Source of the DNA: Rhodocyclaceae bacterium
GTDB lineage: Bacteria; Pseudomonadota; Gammaproteobacteria; Burkholderiales; Rhodocyclaceae
DNA: 64,000 nucleotides
Assembly (NCBI GenBank): GCA_018262775.1
Contig: JADFDU010000022.1
Location: forward strand, 124,001-188,000
Reading direction: 5' to 3'
In this document: positions 1 through 8,500 of the stretch, in pieces
How positions within the stretch are numbered: position 1 is the first letter of the stretch
How the letters are laid out: every line of letters begins with the position of its first letter
The notes under the pieces: model-generated
What the model saw: only the letters and a program-made list of their open reading frames with translations
The model's database searches: none
What the model was told of the DNA's origin: nothing
Position numbers and translations under genes: made by a program

Positions 1-1
1 A

Positions 2-79
2 CTCGAGGGCGATTTCGCGGCCAAGGATGTAATTCGCGTCGATGCCAGGAACGGCGTGATCAGCTTCGAGAAGGCCTGA
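2..79 (+). CDS. clpB: C-terminal tail of a probable ClpB disaggregase (partial)
   Basis: The open frame enters from the left edge and ends at TGA 77-79, giving 25 residues that include the run AAKDVIRVDARNG. This resembles the extreme C terminus of proteobacterial ClpB, where a short basic/acidic beta segment (xxVxRVDxxxG) closes the small AAA+ subdomain. ClpB is the Hsp100 ATPase that works with DnaK to dissolve aggregates. A good intrinsic terminator 40 bases downstream fits the end of a transcript. The identification rests on a very short piece; another AAA+ C terminus cannot be excluded. Confidence 0.55.
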   Translation, partial: LEGDFAAKDVIRVDARNGVISFEKA

Positions 80-120
80 AGGAAAACCTGCAGGAAGACC
101 TGAAGCGATCAGGGTTATTG

Positions 121-155
121 AAACGGCGGGTGCTACCCGCCGTTTCTTCTTTTTC
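121..155 (+). terminator. Rho-independent terminator after clpB
   Basis: A perfect 11-bp inverted repeat (121-131 with 135-145, loop GCT) is followed by a pyrimidine tract with TTCTTTTT. It ends the upstream gene and lies before the chosen start of the MFS gene. Confidence 0.85.
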
Positions 156-204
156 CGCCAGCGGGGATAATGCAGGTCATAACAACGAACGCTGCCTGCC
201 CGAC

Positions 205-1458
205 ATGAACAGTACCGCCACCACCGCCCCCATGCGCAGTGACCTGCGTGTCATCAGCCTCATCAGCTTTGCCCACGGCACCTCGCATTTCTTCCACCTG
301 CTGTTGCCGCCGCTGTTTCCCTGGCTGATGCCGGAGTTCGGCCTGAACTTCACCCAGGCCGGCATGATGATGACGGTTTTCTTCATTGTCTCCGGCGTCG
401 GTCAGGCGCTGTCCGGCTTTATCGTCGACCGCGTCGGGCCGCGCCAGGTGCTACTCGCCGGTATCGCCTGCTTCATCCTCGCCGCGCTGCTGCTCAGCGT
501 GGCGAACGGCTACGCCATGCTGCTCGTCGTCGGCGGATTGGCGGGTCTGGGCAACAGCGTCTTCCATCCGGCCGACTTCACGGTGCTCAATCGCAAGGTG
601 AGCCACGCGCGCCTGGGCCATGCCTTTTCGGCGCACGGCCTGTCGGGCAACCTCGGCTGGGCGATTGCGCCGGTGTTCCTCACCGGCATCGCTGCGGCAG
701 CGGGTTGGCGTACGGCAGCATTGGGTGCGGCGGCATTGGGTGCGGCGGCCTGGGCGGTGGTCTGGTTTGGCCGTAATGCGACGGAGATGGAAACGGCTGA
801 AGCGAATACCATGAATACAGAGGCTGGCACCAGAGTCAGTTCCGGCGGGACGGCGTCGACCTTCGGTTTTCTCGGCGTCGGCGCGGTGTGGATGTGCTTC
901 ATGTTCTTCCTGCTTGTCACCACCGCTTTCGGCGCGCTGCAGAACTATGCCACGCCGCTCATGCAGAACGTGTATGGCCTGCCGGTGGCGGCGGCTGCAG
1001 CGACGCTGTCGTTCTTCCTGCTCGGTGGCGCGGCGGGTATTGCGGTGGGTGGCGCGCTGGCCATTCGCGGTGCGGCGCACGACCGGCTGATCGCCGCAGC
1101 GCTGAGCGCCGCGGCATTGGTCGCCGTACTGATCGCCAGCGGCGCCTTGCCGCCCTGGAGCGTCTCGCTGGCGATGGGCACGATGGGCTTCTTCGGCGGC
1201 ATCGCCGGTCCCTCGCGCGATCTGCTGGTGCGTCAGGCGGCGACGGCGCGTTTTGGCCAGCAGGCCTTCGGCCGCGTGTATGGTTTCGTCTATTCGGGTC
1301 TGGACACCGGGCTGGCGATATCACCGCTGGTGTTCGGCCCGCTCATGGATGCCGGGCGCTTCGGCGTCGTACTGGGCGGCGTGGCGTTGCTGCAGGCGCT
1401 GGCGATCCTGACGGCGCTGAATGTCGGCCGGCAGAGCCGTTCGTCTCAGGCTGCTTGA
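205..1458 (+). CDS. MFS transporter, fosmidomycin-resistance (Fsr)-like
   Basis: A 417-residue inner-membrane carrier with about 12 hydrophobic segments in two halves, split by a polar cytoplasmic loop near residues 195-215. Segments such as GLGNSVFHPADFTVLNRKV and LGHAFSAHGLSGNLGW match the Fsr-like branch of the major facilitator superfamily, which contains drug and small-molecule exporters driven by proton exchange. The frame stays open upstream to a TTG at 118, but that start would lie inside the terminator, so ATG 205 is preferred; ATG 232 is also possible. It converges on the diguanylate cyclase gene with a 13-base overlap. The substrate cannot be read from the sequence. Confidence 0.8.
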   Translation: MNSTATTAPMRSDLRVISLISFAHGTSHFFHLLLPPLFPWLMPEFGLNFTQAGMMMTVFFIVSGVGQALSGFIVDRVGPRQVLLAGIACFILAALLLSVANGYAMLLVVGGLAGLGNSVFHPADFTVLNRKVSHARLGHAFSAHGLSGNLGWAIAPVFLTGIAAAAGWRTAALGAAALGAAAWAVVWFGRNATEMETAEANTMNTEAGTRVSSGGTASTFGFLGVGAVWMCFMFFLLVTTAFGALQNYATPLMQNVYGLPVAAAAATLSFFLLGGAAGIAVGGALAIRGAAHDRLIAAALSAAALVAVLIASGALPPWSVSLAMGTMGFFGGIAGPSRDLLVRQAATARFGQQAFGRVYGFVYSGLDTGLAISPLVFGPLMDAGRFGVVLGGVALLQALAILTALNVGRQSRSSQAA

Positions 1459-2474
1459 GCGTCCGTGGCGGCTGGGCCGGTTGCGTCGCCGGCCATGACG
1501 ACGCGGTTGCGTCCCGTTTCCTTGGCGTGATAGAGGGCCGCGTCCGCGGCGCTGACGAGTTGTGCTGCCACGCCTTGCGTCGTCACGGCCACGGAGGCGA
1601 CGCCGACGCTGACGGTGACGTGGCCGGCGATGGTCGCGCCGCTGTGCGGCAGCTGCAGTGATGCCACCGCGGTGCGGACGCGCTCGGCGACGAGGCAGGC
1701 GCCTTCCGGGTCCGTGGTGGGCAGCAGGATGGCGAATTCCTCGCCGCCGTAGCGGGCGACGGCGTCGCTCGAGCGCATAACCACCCCCGACATGGCCGCA
1801 GCCACCTGCCGCAGGCATTCGTCGCCGCCCTGGTGGCCGTAGGTGTCGTTGTAGGACTTGAAGAAATCCACGTCGATCATGAGCAGGGAGAGGGTGCGTG
1901 ATTCCCGCGTGGCACGGCGCCACTCGGTGTTCAGGGTCTGGTCAAAGCAGCGGCGGTTGGCCACACTGGTGAGGCCGTCGTGTGTGGCCAGGCGTTCGAG
2001 CTCTTCCAGTGCCTCTTTCTGCACGGTCATGTCGCGCAGGGTTTCCACCACCGCCACCAGCTTACCGGACTCGTCGTAGATGGGGCCGGCGTCGGCGGTC
2101 AGGTAGATATGGGCGTCGAGCCGGGGCATGTCGATCCAGCTTCTGACACGGTAGCTATCGGAGAACACGGCGTCCCTGCCGCTGCGGTCGTACTCTTCGT
2201 AGTTTGCCGTTATCTCTTCGGTTCTGCCCAGAGCGATCAGGTCGGCGAGGCATGGACGCGGCGCCGTGTAGAAGGCACGCCATTGATCGCGGGTACCGAT
2301 GACTTCGCTGGCCAGGAGACCGGTCAGGCGCTCACAGGCCCGATTCCAGATGACGACCCGGCAGTCGGCGTCAACCACGAAGGTCGCCACCACAAGCTGC
2401 TCCATCAGTCTGACCGCATAGCTCAGACGGCTATCACCTTGATTTTGCGGGATTATTGACTCTAGTGCTGACAT
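1446..2474 (-). CDS. PAS-GGDEF diguanylate cyclase
   Basis: A 342-residue soluble protein. Residues about 20-150 form a PAS sensor domain ending in the typical RDMTVQKEALEELE linker; residues about 160-325 form a GGDEF cyclase domain that makes cyclic di-GMP from two GTP. The active-site motif is GGEEF (243-247), and the inhibitory-site RxxD (RSSD, 234-237) sits five residues before it, so product inhibition is expected. There is no transmembrane segment, so the PAS probably senses a cytoplasmic cue. An AAGGAG ribosome site lies just upstream of ATG 2474. It is the last gene of a same-strand run with two PAS kinases, tag and a small Cys protein. Confidence 0.93.
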   Translation of the reverse strand: MSALESIIPQNQGDSRLSYAVRLMEQLVVATFVVDADCRVVIWNRACERLTGLLASEVIGTRDQWRAFYTAPRPCLADLIALGRTEEITANYEEYDRSGRDAVFSDSYRVRSWIDMPRLDAHIYLTADAGPIYDESGKLVAVVETLRDMTVQKEALEELERLATHDGLTSVANRRCFDQTLNTEWRRATRESRTLSLLMIDVDFFKSYNDTYGHQGGDECLRQVAAAMSGVVMRSSDAVARYGGEEFAILLPTTDPEGACLVAERVRTAVASLQLPHSGATIAGHVTVSVGVASVAVTTQGVAAQLVSAADAALYHAKETGRNRVVMAGDATGPAATDAQAA

Positions 2475-2557
2475 GGCAGTCTCCTTGCCCGATGTCCTAT
2501 GTATGAATTACGACCGGCACGGCTAAACCTTGAGGTGGCCAAGGGTGTTGCAAGAAA

Positions 2558-2764
2558 TCAGAACGGCAGGCGACGTTTCGATGGTGACTTGGCGGGGGCA
2601 GCAGGTTGCGCATGCTTGACAGGTTTGCGTGGCTGGTTTTTATCCTCGCTGGCAAAGCGTACCTTGCCATGCAGCACGCAACCGCGCATGCCGGGATCGC
2701 AGGCGGCGCCTTGCACCAGTTGGCAGATACCGTTCAGATCGTGGGGGCAGGACCAGGAACTCAT
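2558..2764 (-). CDS. Small conserved four-cysteine protein, function unknown
   Basis: A 68-residue protein. The first half has four cysteines (6, 14, 22, 29) and a His at 8, spaced C-x7-C-x7-C-x6-C within SCPHDLNGIC and GAACDPGMRGC. The second half is a Lys/Arg/Pro/Ala-rich, probably disordered tail. The start ATG overlaps the tag stop (ATGA at 2761-2764), which argues for a real, translation-coupled gene. The Cys/His pattern suggests a small metal-binding module (zinc or Fe-S), but that is inference. I do not recognise a named family. It could be an accessory of Tag or simply share its transcript. Confidence 0.7.
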   Translation of the reverse strand: MSSWSCPHDLNGICQLVQGAACDPGMRGCVLHGKVRFASEDKNQPRKPVKHAQPAAPAKSPSKRRLPF

Positions 2765-3357
2765 CGGCTGATTTTACACTGCAGCCCGGCAATTTCACCA
2801 TGGCGGAAGCAGTCGGCGACATGGTCATTCACCATGCCGGTGGCCTGCATGTGGGCGTAGCAGATGGTGGAGCCGACGAACTTGAAGCCGCGCGTCTTGA
2901 GGTCGCGGCTTAAAGCGTCGGACTCCCGCGTGGTGGCGGGGACATCCTTCAGCGTCTTGCGGCGATTCTGCAGCGGCCGGCCATCGACGAAGCGCCAGAT
3001 ATAGGCGTCGAAGCTGCCGAAGGCGTCCTGCACCGCGAGGAAGCGTTGGGCATTGTTCACCGCCGCCGCGATCTTCAGGCGGTTGCGCACGATGCCGGCA
3101 TCGCCGAGCAGGCGCTCGACCTCGCGCTTGCCGAAGCGTGCGACCTTCTCCGCGTCGAAGCCGGCAAAGGCACGCCGGTAGGCCTCGCGCTTCCTGAGGA
3201 TGGTGATCCACGACAGCCCAGCCTGGGCGCCTTCGAGGATGAGGAACTCGAAGAGCTGGCTGTCATCGTGCACCGGCACACCCCACTCCGCGTCGTGGTA
3301 GGCGACGTAGAGCGGATCGTCGCCGCACCAGCCGCAGCGCCGGCGAGTTGCGCTCAT
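2761..3357 (-). CDS. tag: DNA-3-methyladenine glycosylase I
   Basis: A 198-residue base-excision repair enzyme that removes 3-methyladenine from alkylated DNA. The N-terminal RCGWCGDDPLYVAYHDAEWG and the C-terminal STICYAHMQATGMVNDHV are family hallmarks; the Cys and His residues there form the structural zinc site (an early Cys and His plus HVADC near the end). The helix-hairpin core GLSWITILRKREAYRRAFAGF is present. Length is normal (E. coli Tag has 187). Its start overlaps the stop of the PAS kinase by four bases and its stop overlaps the start of the Cys protein, so it is translated inside a coupled three-gene set. Confidence 0.96.
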   Translation of the reverse strand: MSATRRRCGWCGDDPLYVAYHDAEWGVPVHDDSQLFEFLILEGAQAGLSWITILRKREAYRRAFAGFDAEKVARFGKREVERLLGDAGIVRNRLKIAAAVNNAQRFLAVQDAFGSFDAYIWRFVDGRPLQNRRKTLKDVPATTRESDALSRDLKTRGFKFVGSTICYAHMQATGMVNDHVADCFRHGEIAGLQCKISR

Positions 3358-5450
3358 GGCAGCGAAAAGCGGAAAGTTGCGCCGTGTCCGGGCGTGCTCT
3401 CGGCCCAGATGCGGCCGCCGTGACGCTCGATGATGCGCTTGACGGTGGCCAGACCGATGCCGGTGCCGGCGAACTCGTCAGGATGATGCAGGCGCTGGAA
3501 CGGCTGGAACAGCTTGTCGGCGTAGACCGGATCGAAGCCGGCGCCGTTGTCGCGCACGAAAAAGGCTTGTTGTCCTCCATGCATTTCGCTGCCGAACTCG
3601 ATGCGGGCGTCGGTCTGGCGGGCGGTGAACTTCCAGGCATTGCCGAGCAGATTGTCCAGCACGGAAGCCATCAGGGTCGGGTCGGCCCTGACCTCGAGCC
3701 CTGGGGCAATTCGAACCTCGACGGGTCGCCTGGACTCCGTTTGCAAGTCGCGCATCACAGACTGCGCCAGTGTCGACAAGTCGATGTCGCTGCGATCCAT
3801 CTCGATGCGCATGATGCGTGCCAGCTCCAGCAGGTCGTCGATCAGATGCGCCATGCGCTTGGCCGCTTGCTGGATGCGGGAAAGGTGGTTTCGCCCGGCT
3901 TCGTCGAGGCGATCCGCATAGTCCTCGGCGATGACGTGGGCGAAGCCCTCAATGCCGCGCAAGGGCCCGCGCAGGTCGTGCGCAACCGAGTAGGAAAAGG
4001 CCTCCAGCTCGCGGTTGGAGGCTTCGAGTTCGGTGGTGCGCTCGCGCACGCGCCGCTCGAGATCGGTGTTCGCGGCGAGCACGGCTTCTTCAGCCTGCTT
4101 GATCTGTGTGATGTCGGTGAAGACGCCGATGTAGTGCAGCGGCCGGCCGCGTTCGTCGCGTAGTAAAGTGATACTGAGGATTTCCGGATGGATTTCGCCG
4201 TTCTTGCGCCGGTTCCAGACCTCCCCGCTCCAGACGCCGTTCTGCTCGATGGCCCGCCACATGGCGGCGTAGAAGGCCCTGTTCTGTCGGCCCGACTGCA
4301 GAAAGCGCGGATTGCGGCCGATCACCTCTTGTGCCTCGTAGCCGGTGATGCGCGTAAAGGCTTTGTTGACGGAAATGATGTTGTGTTCGGCATCGGTGAT
4401 CGTCACACCCTCCAGGCTGCTCTCGAAGACTGAGGCAGCAAGGCGCAAACTCAGTTCGCTTTCCTTGCGTTCCGTGATGTCGCTCACCATGGCGTAGACG
4501 CCGATGACGGCGCCGTCGGCGTCCCGCTGCGGCTGTAGCCAGACGTCCATGTGCATCTCGCGGCCGTGTTTGTCGCGCCGGCTGCGCTCGTAGCGCACGG
4601 CTTCGCCTGCCTCGACGCACTGCCAGTAGGGCTCGAGGGGGGCCAGGGTATCTTCACCGAGGATGTCGTGCAGATGCTTGCCGACGGCCTGTTCGTGCGT
4701 CAGTCCGAAAAAGCCGGCATAGCGGTCGTTGGAGTAGACGCAGATGCGTCCGCCCTTGAGGGTGAAGTAGGCGAACATGGCCGGCATGTTGTCGGCGATC
4801 TGGCGCAGCTGGTTTTCGCTCTGCCGCAGTGCCGTTTCGGCGCGTACCGCATCCGTGACGTCGTGGCCGACGCCGCGGTAGCCGAGAAACGTGCTGCCGG
4901 CATTGAAGCGCGGCCGGCCGCTGATCGAATAGGTGTGCAGCGTGCCGTCGTCGGCGCGGATGGCATAGCGGAAATCATGGAAAGACTCCCGGCGTGCGAG
5001 CTGCTCACGGTGGTGTCGCCACGCTTCCGCGTCCGCTTCGTGAATGGGCAGTTCCCAGCGCGTCTTGCCCATAGTTGTGCCGATGCGCAAGCCGCCCTTG
5101 TTGACCACCTCGCCGGACATGGCGGAAAAGCGCAGTTGATCGTCCTGTTCCCAATACCAGTCGGAGGACAATTCCAGCAGCTCGCGGAAGCGTTCGCCGG
5201 CATCTTGCGCCTGCGTCAGCGCCGTCTCTGCGCGGCGCGCCTCCTGCGCGGCCAGTCGCAGAACCCAGGCCAGCAGGGCAGTCATGACCAGCGTGATGGC
5301 AGCCAGCAGGGCGAAAACACCGAAGCCGACGTGCATTCCTATCGCCGAAGCGGCGTATACGCTGACCAGGGCAGAGATGCCTATCCCGGTCAGGAGGACT
5401 ATTGGGATGGCCCAGGCAGGCAGGCGGCGGAAAAATACTGCGCTGTACAT
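3354..5450 (-). CDS. Membrane PAS sensor histidine kinase (3 PAS domains)
   Basis: A 698-residue kinase. Two N-terminal membrane helices (about 12-34 and 41-66) enclose almost no periplasmic loop, so sensing is probably cytoplasmic or in the membrane. Three PAS/PAC units follow (about 88-205, 212-330, 335-452), each ending in a DVTD/DITERK/DITQIK linker, then a short coiled region, HisKA with phospho-acceptor H491 in SYSVAHDLRGPLRG, and a HATPase domain with DNGAGFDP and GTGIGLATV. There is no receiver domain and no response regulator gene alongside, so the partner is unknown. The stop overlaps the tag start (ATGA). Confidence 0.92.
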   Translation of the reverse strand: MYSAVFFRRLPAWAIPIVLLTGIGISALVSVYAASAIGMHVGFGVFALLAAITLVMTALLAWVLRLAAQEARRAETALTQAQDAGERFRELLELSSDWYWEQDDQLRFSAMSGEVVNKGGLRIGTTMGKTRWELPIHEADAEAWRHHREQLARRESFHDFRYAIRADDGTLHTYSISGRPRFNAGSTFLGYRGVGHDVTDAVRAETALRQSENQLRQIADNMPAMFAYFTLKGGRICVYSNDRYAGFFGLTHEQAVGKHLHDILGEDTLAPLEPYWQCVEAGEAVRYERSRRDKHGREMHMDVWLQPQRDADGAVIGVYAMVSDITERKESELSLRLAASVFESSLEGVTITDAEHNIISVNKAFTRITGYEAQEVIGRNPRFLQSGRQNRAFYAAMWRAIEQNGVWSGEVWNRRKNGEIHPEILSITLLRDERGRPLHYIGVFTDITQIKQAEEAVLAANTDLERRVRERTTELEASNRELEAFSYSVAHDLRGPLRGIEGFAHVIAEDYADRLDEAGRNHLSRIQQAAKRMAHLIDDLLELARIMRIEMDRSDIDLSTLAQSVMRDLQTESRRPVEVRIAPGLEVRADPTLMASVLDNLLGNAWKFTARQTDARIEFGSEMHGGQQAFFVRDNGAGFDPVYADKLFQPFQRLHHPDEFAGTGIGLATVKRIIERHGGRIWAESTPGHGATFRFSLP

Positions 5451-5466
5451 GTTGATGCCTAGTTTA

Positions 5467-5488
5467 CGCTATTACTTTAGTAATAGCG
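5467..5488. promoter_or_regulatory. Perfect 22-bp dyad upstream of the PAS kinase
   Basis: Two 10-base arms (CGCTATTACT and its complement) are separated by TT. The dyad lies 16 bases upstream of the kinase ATG (5450) in the 65-base gap after the giant kinase. It lacks a T-run, so it looks more like an operator or an RNA hairpin near the ribosome site than a terminator. Its function is inferred. Confidence 0.5.
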
Positions 5489-5515
5489 GCAGGCAGTGCC
5501 GGAAACTTGACAGGT

Positions 5516-8500
5516 TCAGGGCAGGGTGAAGTAGAAGGCGGCGCCCTGGCCAGGCGTGCCCTGCGCCCAGATGCGGCCGCCATGGCGGCGCAGGACGCGC
5601 TGGACAATGGTCAGGCCGACGCCGGTGCCCTCGAAACGCTTGGCATCATGCAGGCGCTGAAAGGGCTGGAACAGCTTGTCGGCATAGGCCATGTCGAAGC
5701 CGGCGCCGTTGTCCCTGATGCAATAGACCGTTTCGCCGCCCTGTTGCGAAGCGCTCAGTTCGATGACGGCCTCCTCACGTTCGGCGGTGAATTTCCAGGC
5801 ATTGCGCAGGAGATTCTCGATCAGGGCCTTCGCCAGCACCGGGTCGGCACGCACCATGAGGTCCGGCACGATATCCCAGTGCACCTTGCGCGCCGGCGCC
5901 AGTTCTTCAAGCGACTCGCGCAGGTCGTTGGCCAGCACGCTGAGGTCGACGCGAACCCGACGCAGCTCCTGACGGCTGACGCGCGCCAGGTCGAGCAGGT
6001 TGTCGATCAGCTCGCCCATACGCTGGCTGGCGGCGCGGATGCGGGCGAGGTAATTGAGGCCGTTGGTGTCGATGCAATGCGCGTACTCCTCTTCCAGTAG
6101 GTGGCTGAAGCCGTTCAGTGCGCGTAGCGGCGCGCGCAGATCGTGCGATACCGAGTAGCTGAACGATTCGAGCTCCTGGTTGGAGGCCTCCAACTCGGCG
6201 GTGCGCTCGCGCACGCGCTGCTCCAGGGTTTCGTTGAGCTGCATGATTTCGAACTCGGCGCGCTTGCGCGCGGTGATGTCGTCGAACATGATGAAAAACT
6301 TGTCGACCATGGGCACGCCGAAGATGGACAGGGTCTTGACGGTGCCATCCTTGCAGGTGACCTGGTAGTCCCTGGCCTCGATCTCGCGGTTATCGGCGAG
6401 GGCGATGCCGGTGAGTTCCATCCATTGCGAGACGACCAGAGCGCGATAGCGCCCGTCCGGGTAGGCCTTGAGCCACCAGGTATCCATGTCCGGAATGTCT
6501 TCGGGTAGATAACCAAAGGTGTCGATGGCCTTGTTGTTGATGAACTCGATCCTGCCCTCCAGGCTGACGATGGCCATGGAGATCGGGCTTTGTTCGATGA
6601 TGTGCCGGAAACGTGCTTCGCTGTCGCGCAAGGCCTGCTCGGCAGCCACTCGTTCCGTGACATCGGCGTAGGTGGAAACAAAACCGCCATCCGGCAGGGG
6701 CTCGCCGCAGACCTCGATGTAGTTGCCGTTCGGCCGCTGTCTGACGAGGCGATGGGCTTCGAATTGGCGGGTGCGTTCGACGCGTTCGCGCACCAGTGAC
6801 TCGATGTCGCCCGGGCCGTATTCGCCGCGCTCGGCGTTGAGGCGCATATAGGCTGCGAAGGGCGTGCCAGGCCTGAGGAAGGACTCCGGAAAATCCATGA
6901 TCTCGATGAACTTGCGGTTTACCACGACAAGATTCAGGTTCTTGTCGAAGACGGACAGACCCTGCGCCATGTTGTCGAGGGTGGCGCGCAATAGCTGCGT
7001 GAGATGCTCCTGCTCGGTGACATCGGTGTAGGTGGTGACGAAGCCGCCGCCGGGCAGCGGGTTGCCGCGCACCTCGATGATGCGGCCGTCGGGGCGAGTG
7101 CGCCTGAACCGGTGGGGTTGCGGCTGGCGTGCCCGCTCGACCATCTCGCGCACCTTCTCCTCGACGTCGCAGGGGCCGTATTCGCCGCGCTCGGCGTTGT
7201 AGCGCGCAAAGGCCTCGAAAGTGGCGCCGTCCTGCACCAGGGTTTCGGGAAAGTCGAGCAGTTCGCAAAAGCGCCGGTTGAGCGCGTTCATGTGCAGATC
7301 CTTGTCCACGACGCTGATGCCCTGGTCCATGGCTTCGAGCGTGGCCTTGAGGATGTTGGTTTGCCGGGCGAGCGCGTCCTCAGCCAGCTTCTGCTCCGAC
7401 ATGTCGAGGCCGACGCCGAGCAGGCCGACTGTGCCGTCCTCGAGGGTGATGCGTTTGCCGGTGAAGTAGAAGTACCGCTTGCTGCCGTCTTTCAATTCCA
7501 ACATCGCCTGTGCCGTGCCTGAGCCGGTGGTGAAGACGCTGCCGATGCGCGATGCGATGAGGTCGCGGTCGTCACCCTCGAAGAGGTCGAGCGGATGCAG
7601 CGCGGCCACTTCTTCCGACGAGTAGCCGGTGATGGATTCGTAGTTCTTGTTCCAGAGCAGATGTTTTCCGTTTTGATCGAAGAGATAAAAAATGCCTGGA
7701 ATGGACTCGATCAGTCGCTGGCGGAAGTCGCTTTCGCTCTGGATGCGGATTTCGTTGCGCTTGCGCTCGGTGATGTCGGTATAAGTCGTCACCATGCCGC
7801 CGCCGGCCAGGGGCGTGCCGATGATCTCCAGCACCATGCCGTCAGGCCGGGTCCGTTCCAGGTGATGCGGCAGGAACTTCTTCGACAACTCGACCCGCTC
7901 GCGCACCTGCGCCTCGATATCGCCCGGGCCATATTCGCCGCGCTCGGCGTTGTGCCGGACGAAGGCCTCAAAGCTCACACCCTCGTGGTTGAGGGCGTCG
8001 GGGAAATCGAGCAGATGGAAGAAATGGTGATTGGCGGCGAGCATGCGCAGGTCGGCGCCGACGACGCTGATGCCCTGGTTCATGTGCTCAAGAATGGTCC
8101 GCAGCAGCGTGGCCTGCTGCTGCAGGCGTGCTTCCGCCTCGACCTGCTCGGTGATGTCACGGCCGGTGCCGTGGTAGCCGACAAAACCACCCTTTTCGTC
8201 GAAAAGCGGTCGGCCCTTGCTTTCGATCCAGCGCAGATTGCCATCGGAGTTGCGTAACGGGTAACGCATGCGGAAGGGCTGGCGGGCCTCCAGCGTGGCG
8301 CGATGCGCCGCCCATTCCTCGGGCAAGAGCGCCTCGGGTGCCCGTTCCCAGCGGGTCTGGCCGATGATGCGCTCGGATTCGAAGCCGGCGTCCTCATGCG
8401 CCTTGCCGACGAAACCAGCGAAGCGGTACGCGTGGTCCTGCTCCCAATACCATTCAGAGGAAACGTCCGTGGCGGTGCGAAAGCGCTCCTCGCTGCGGCG

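Noticed and set aside
118-204. Upstream extension of the MFS gene to a TTG start
   Set aside because: It would begin inside a strong intrinsic terminator hairpin, and the added residues lack the family pattern.
5450-5516. Sigma-54 promoter before the PAS kinase
   Set aside because: A GGCAC-like element is present, but the GC of the -12 element is at the wrong spacing.
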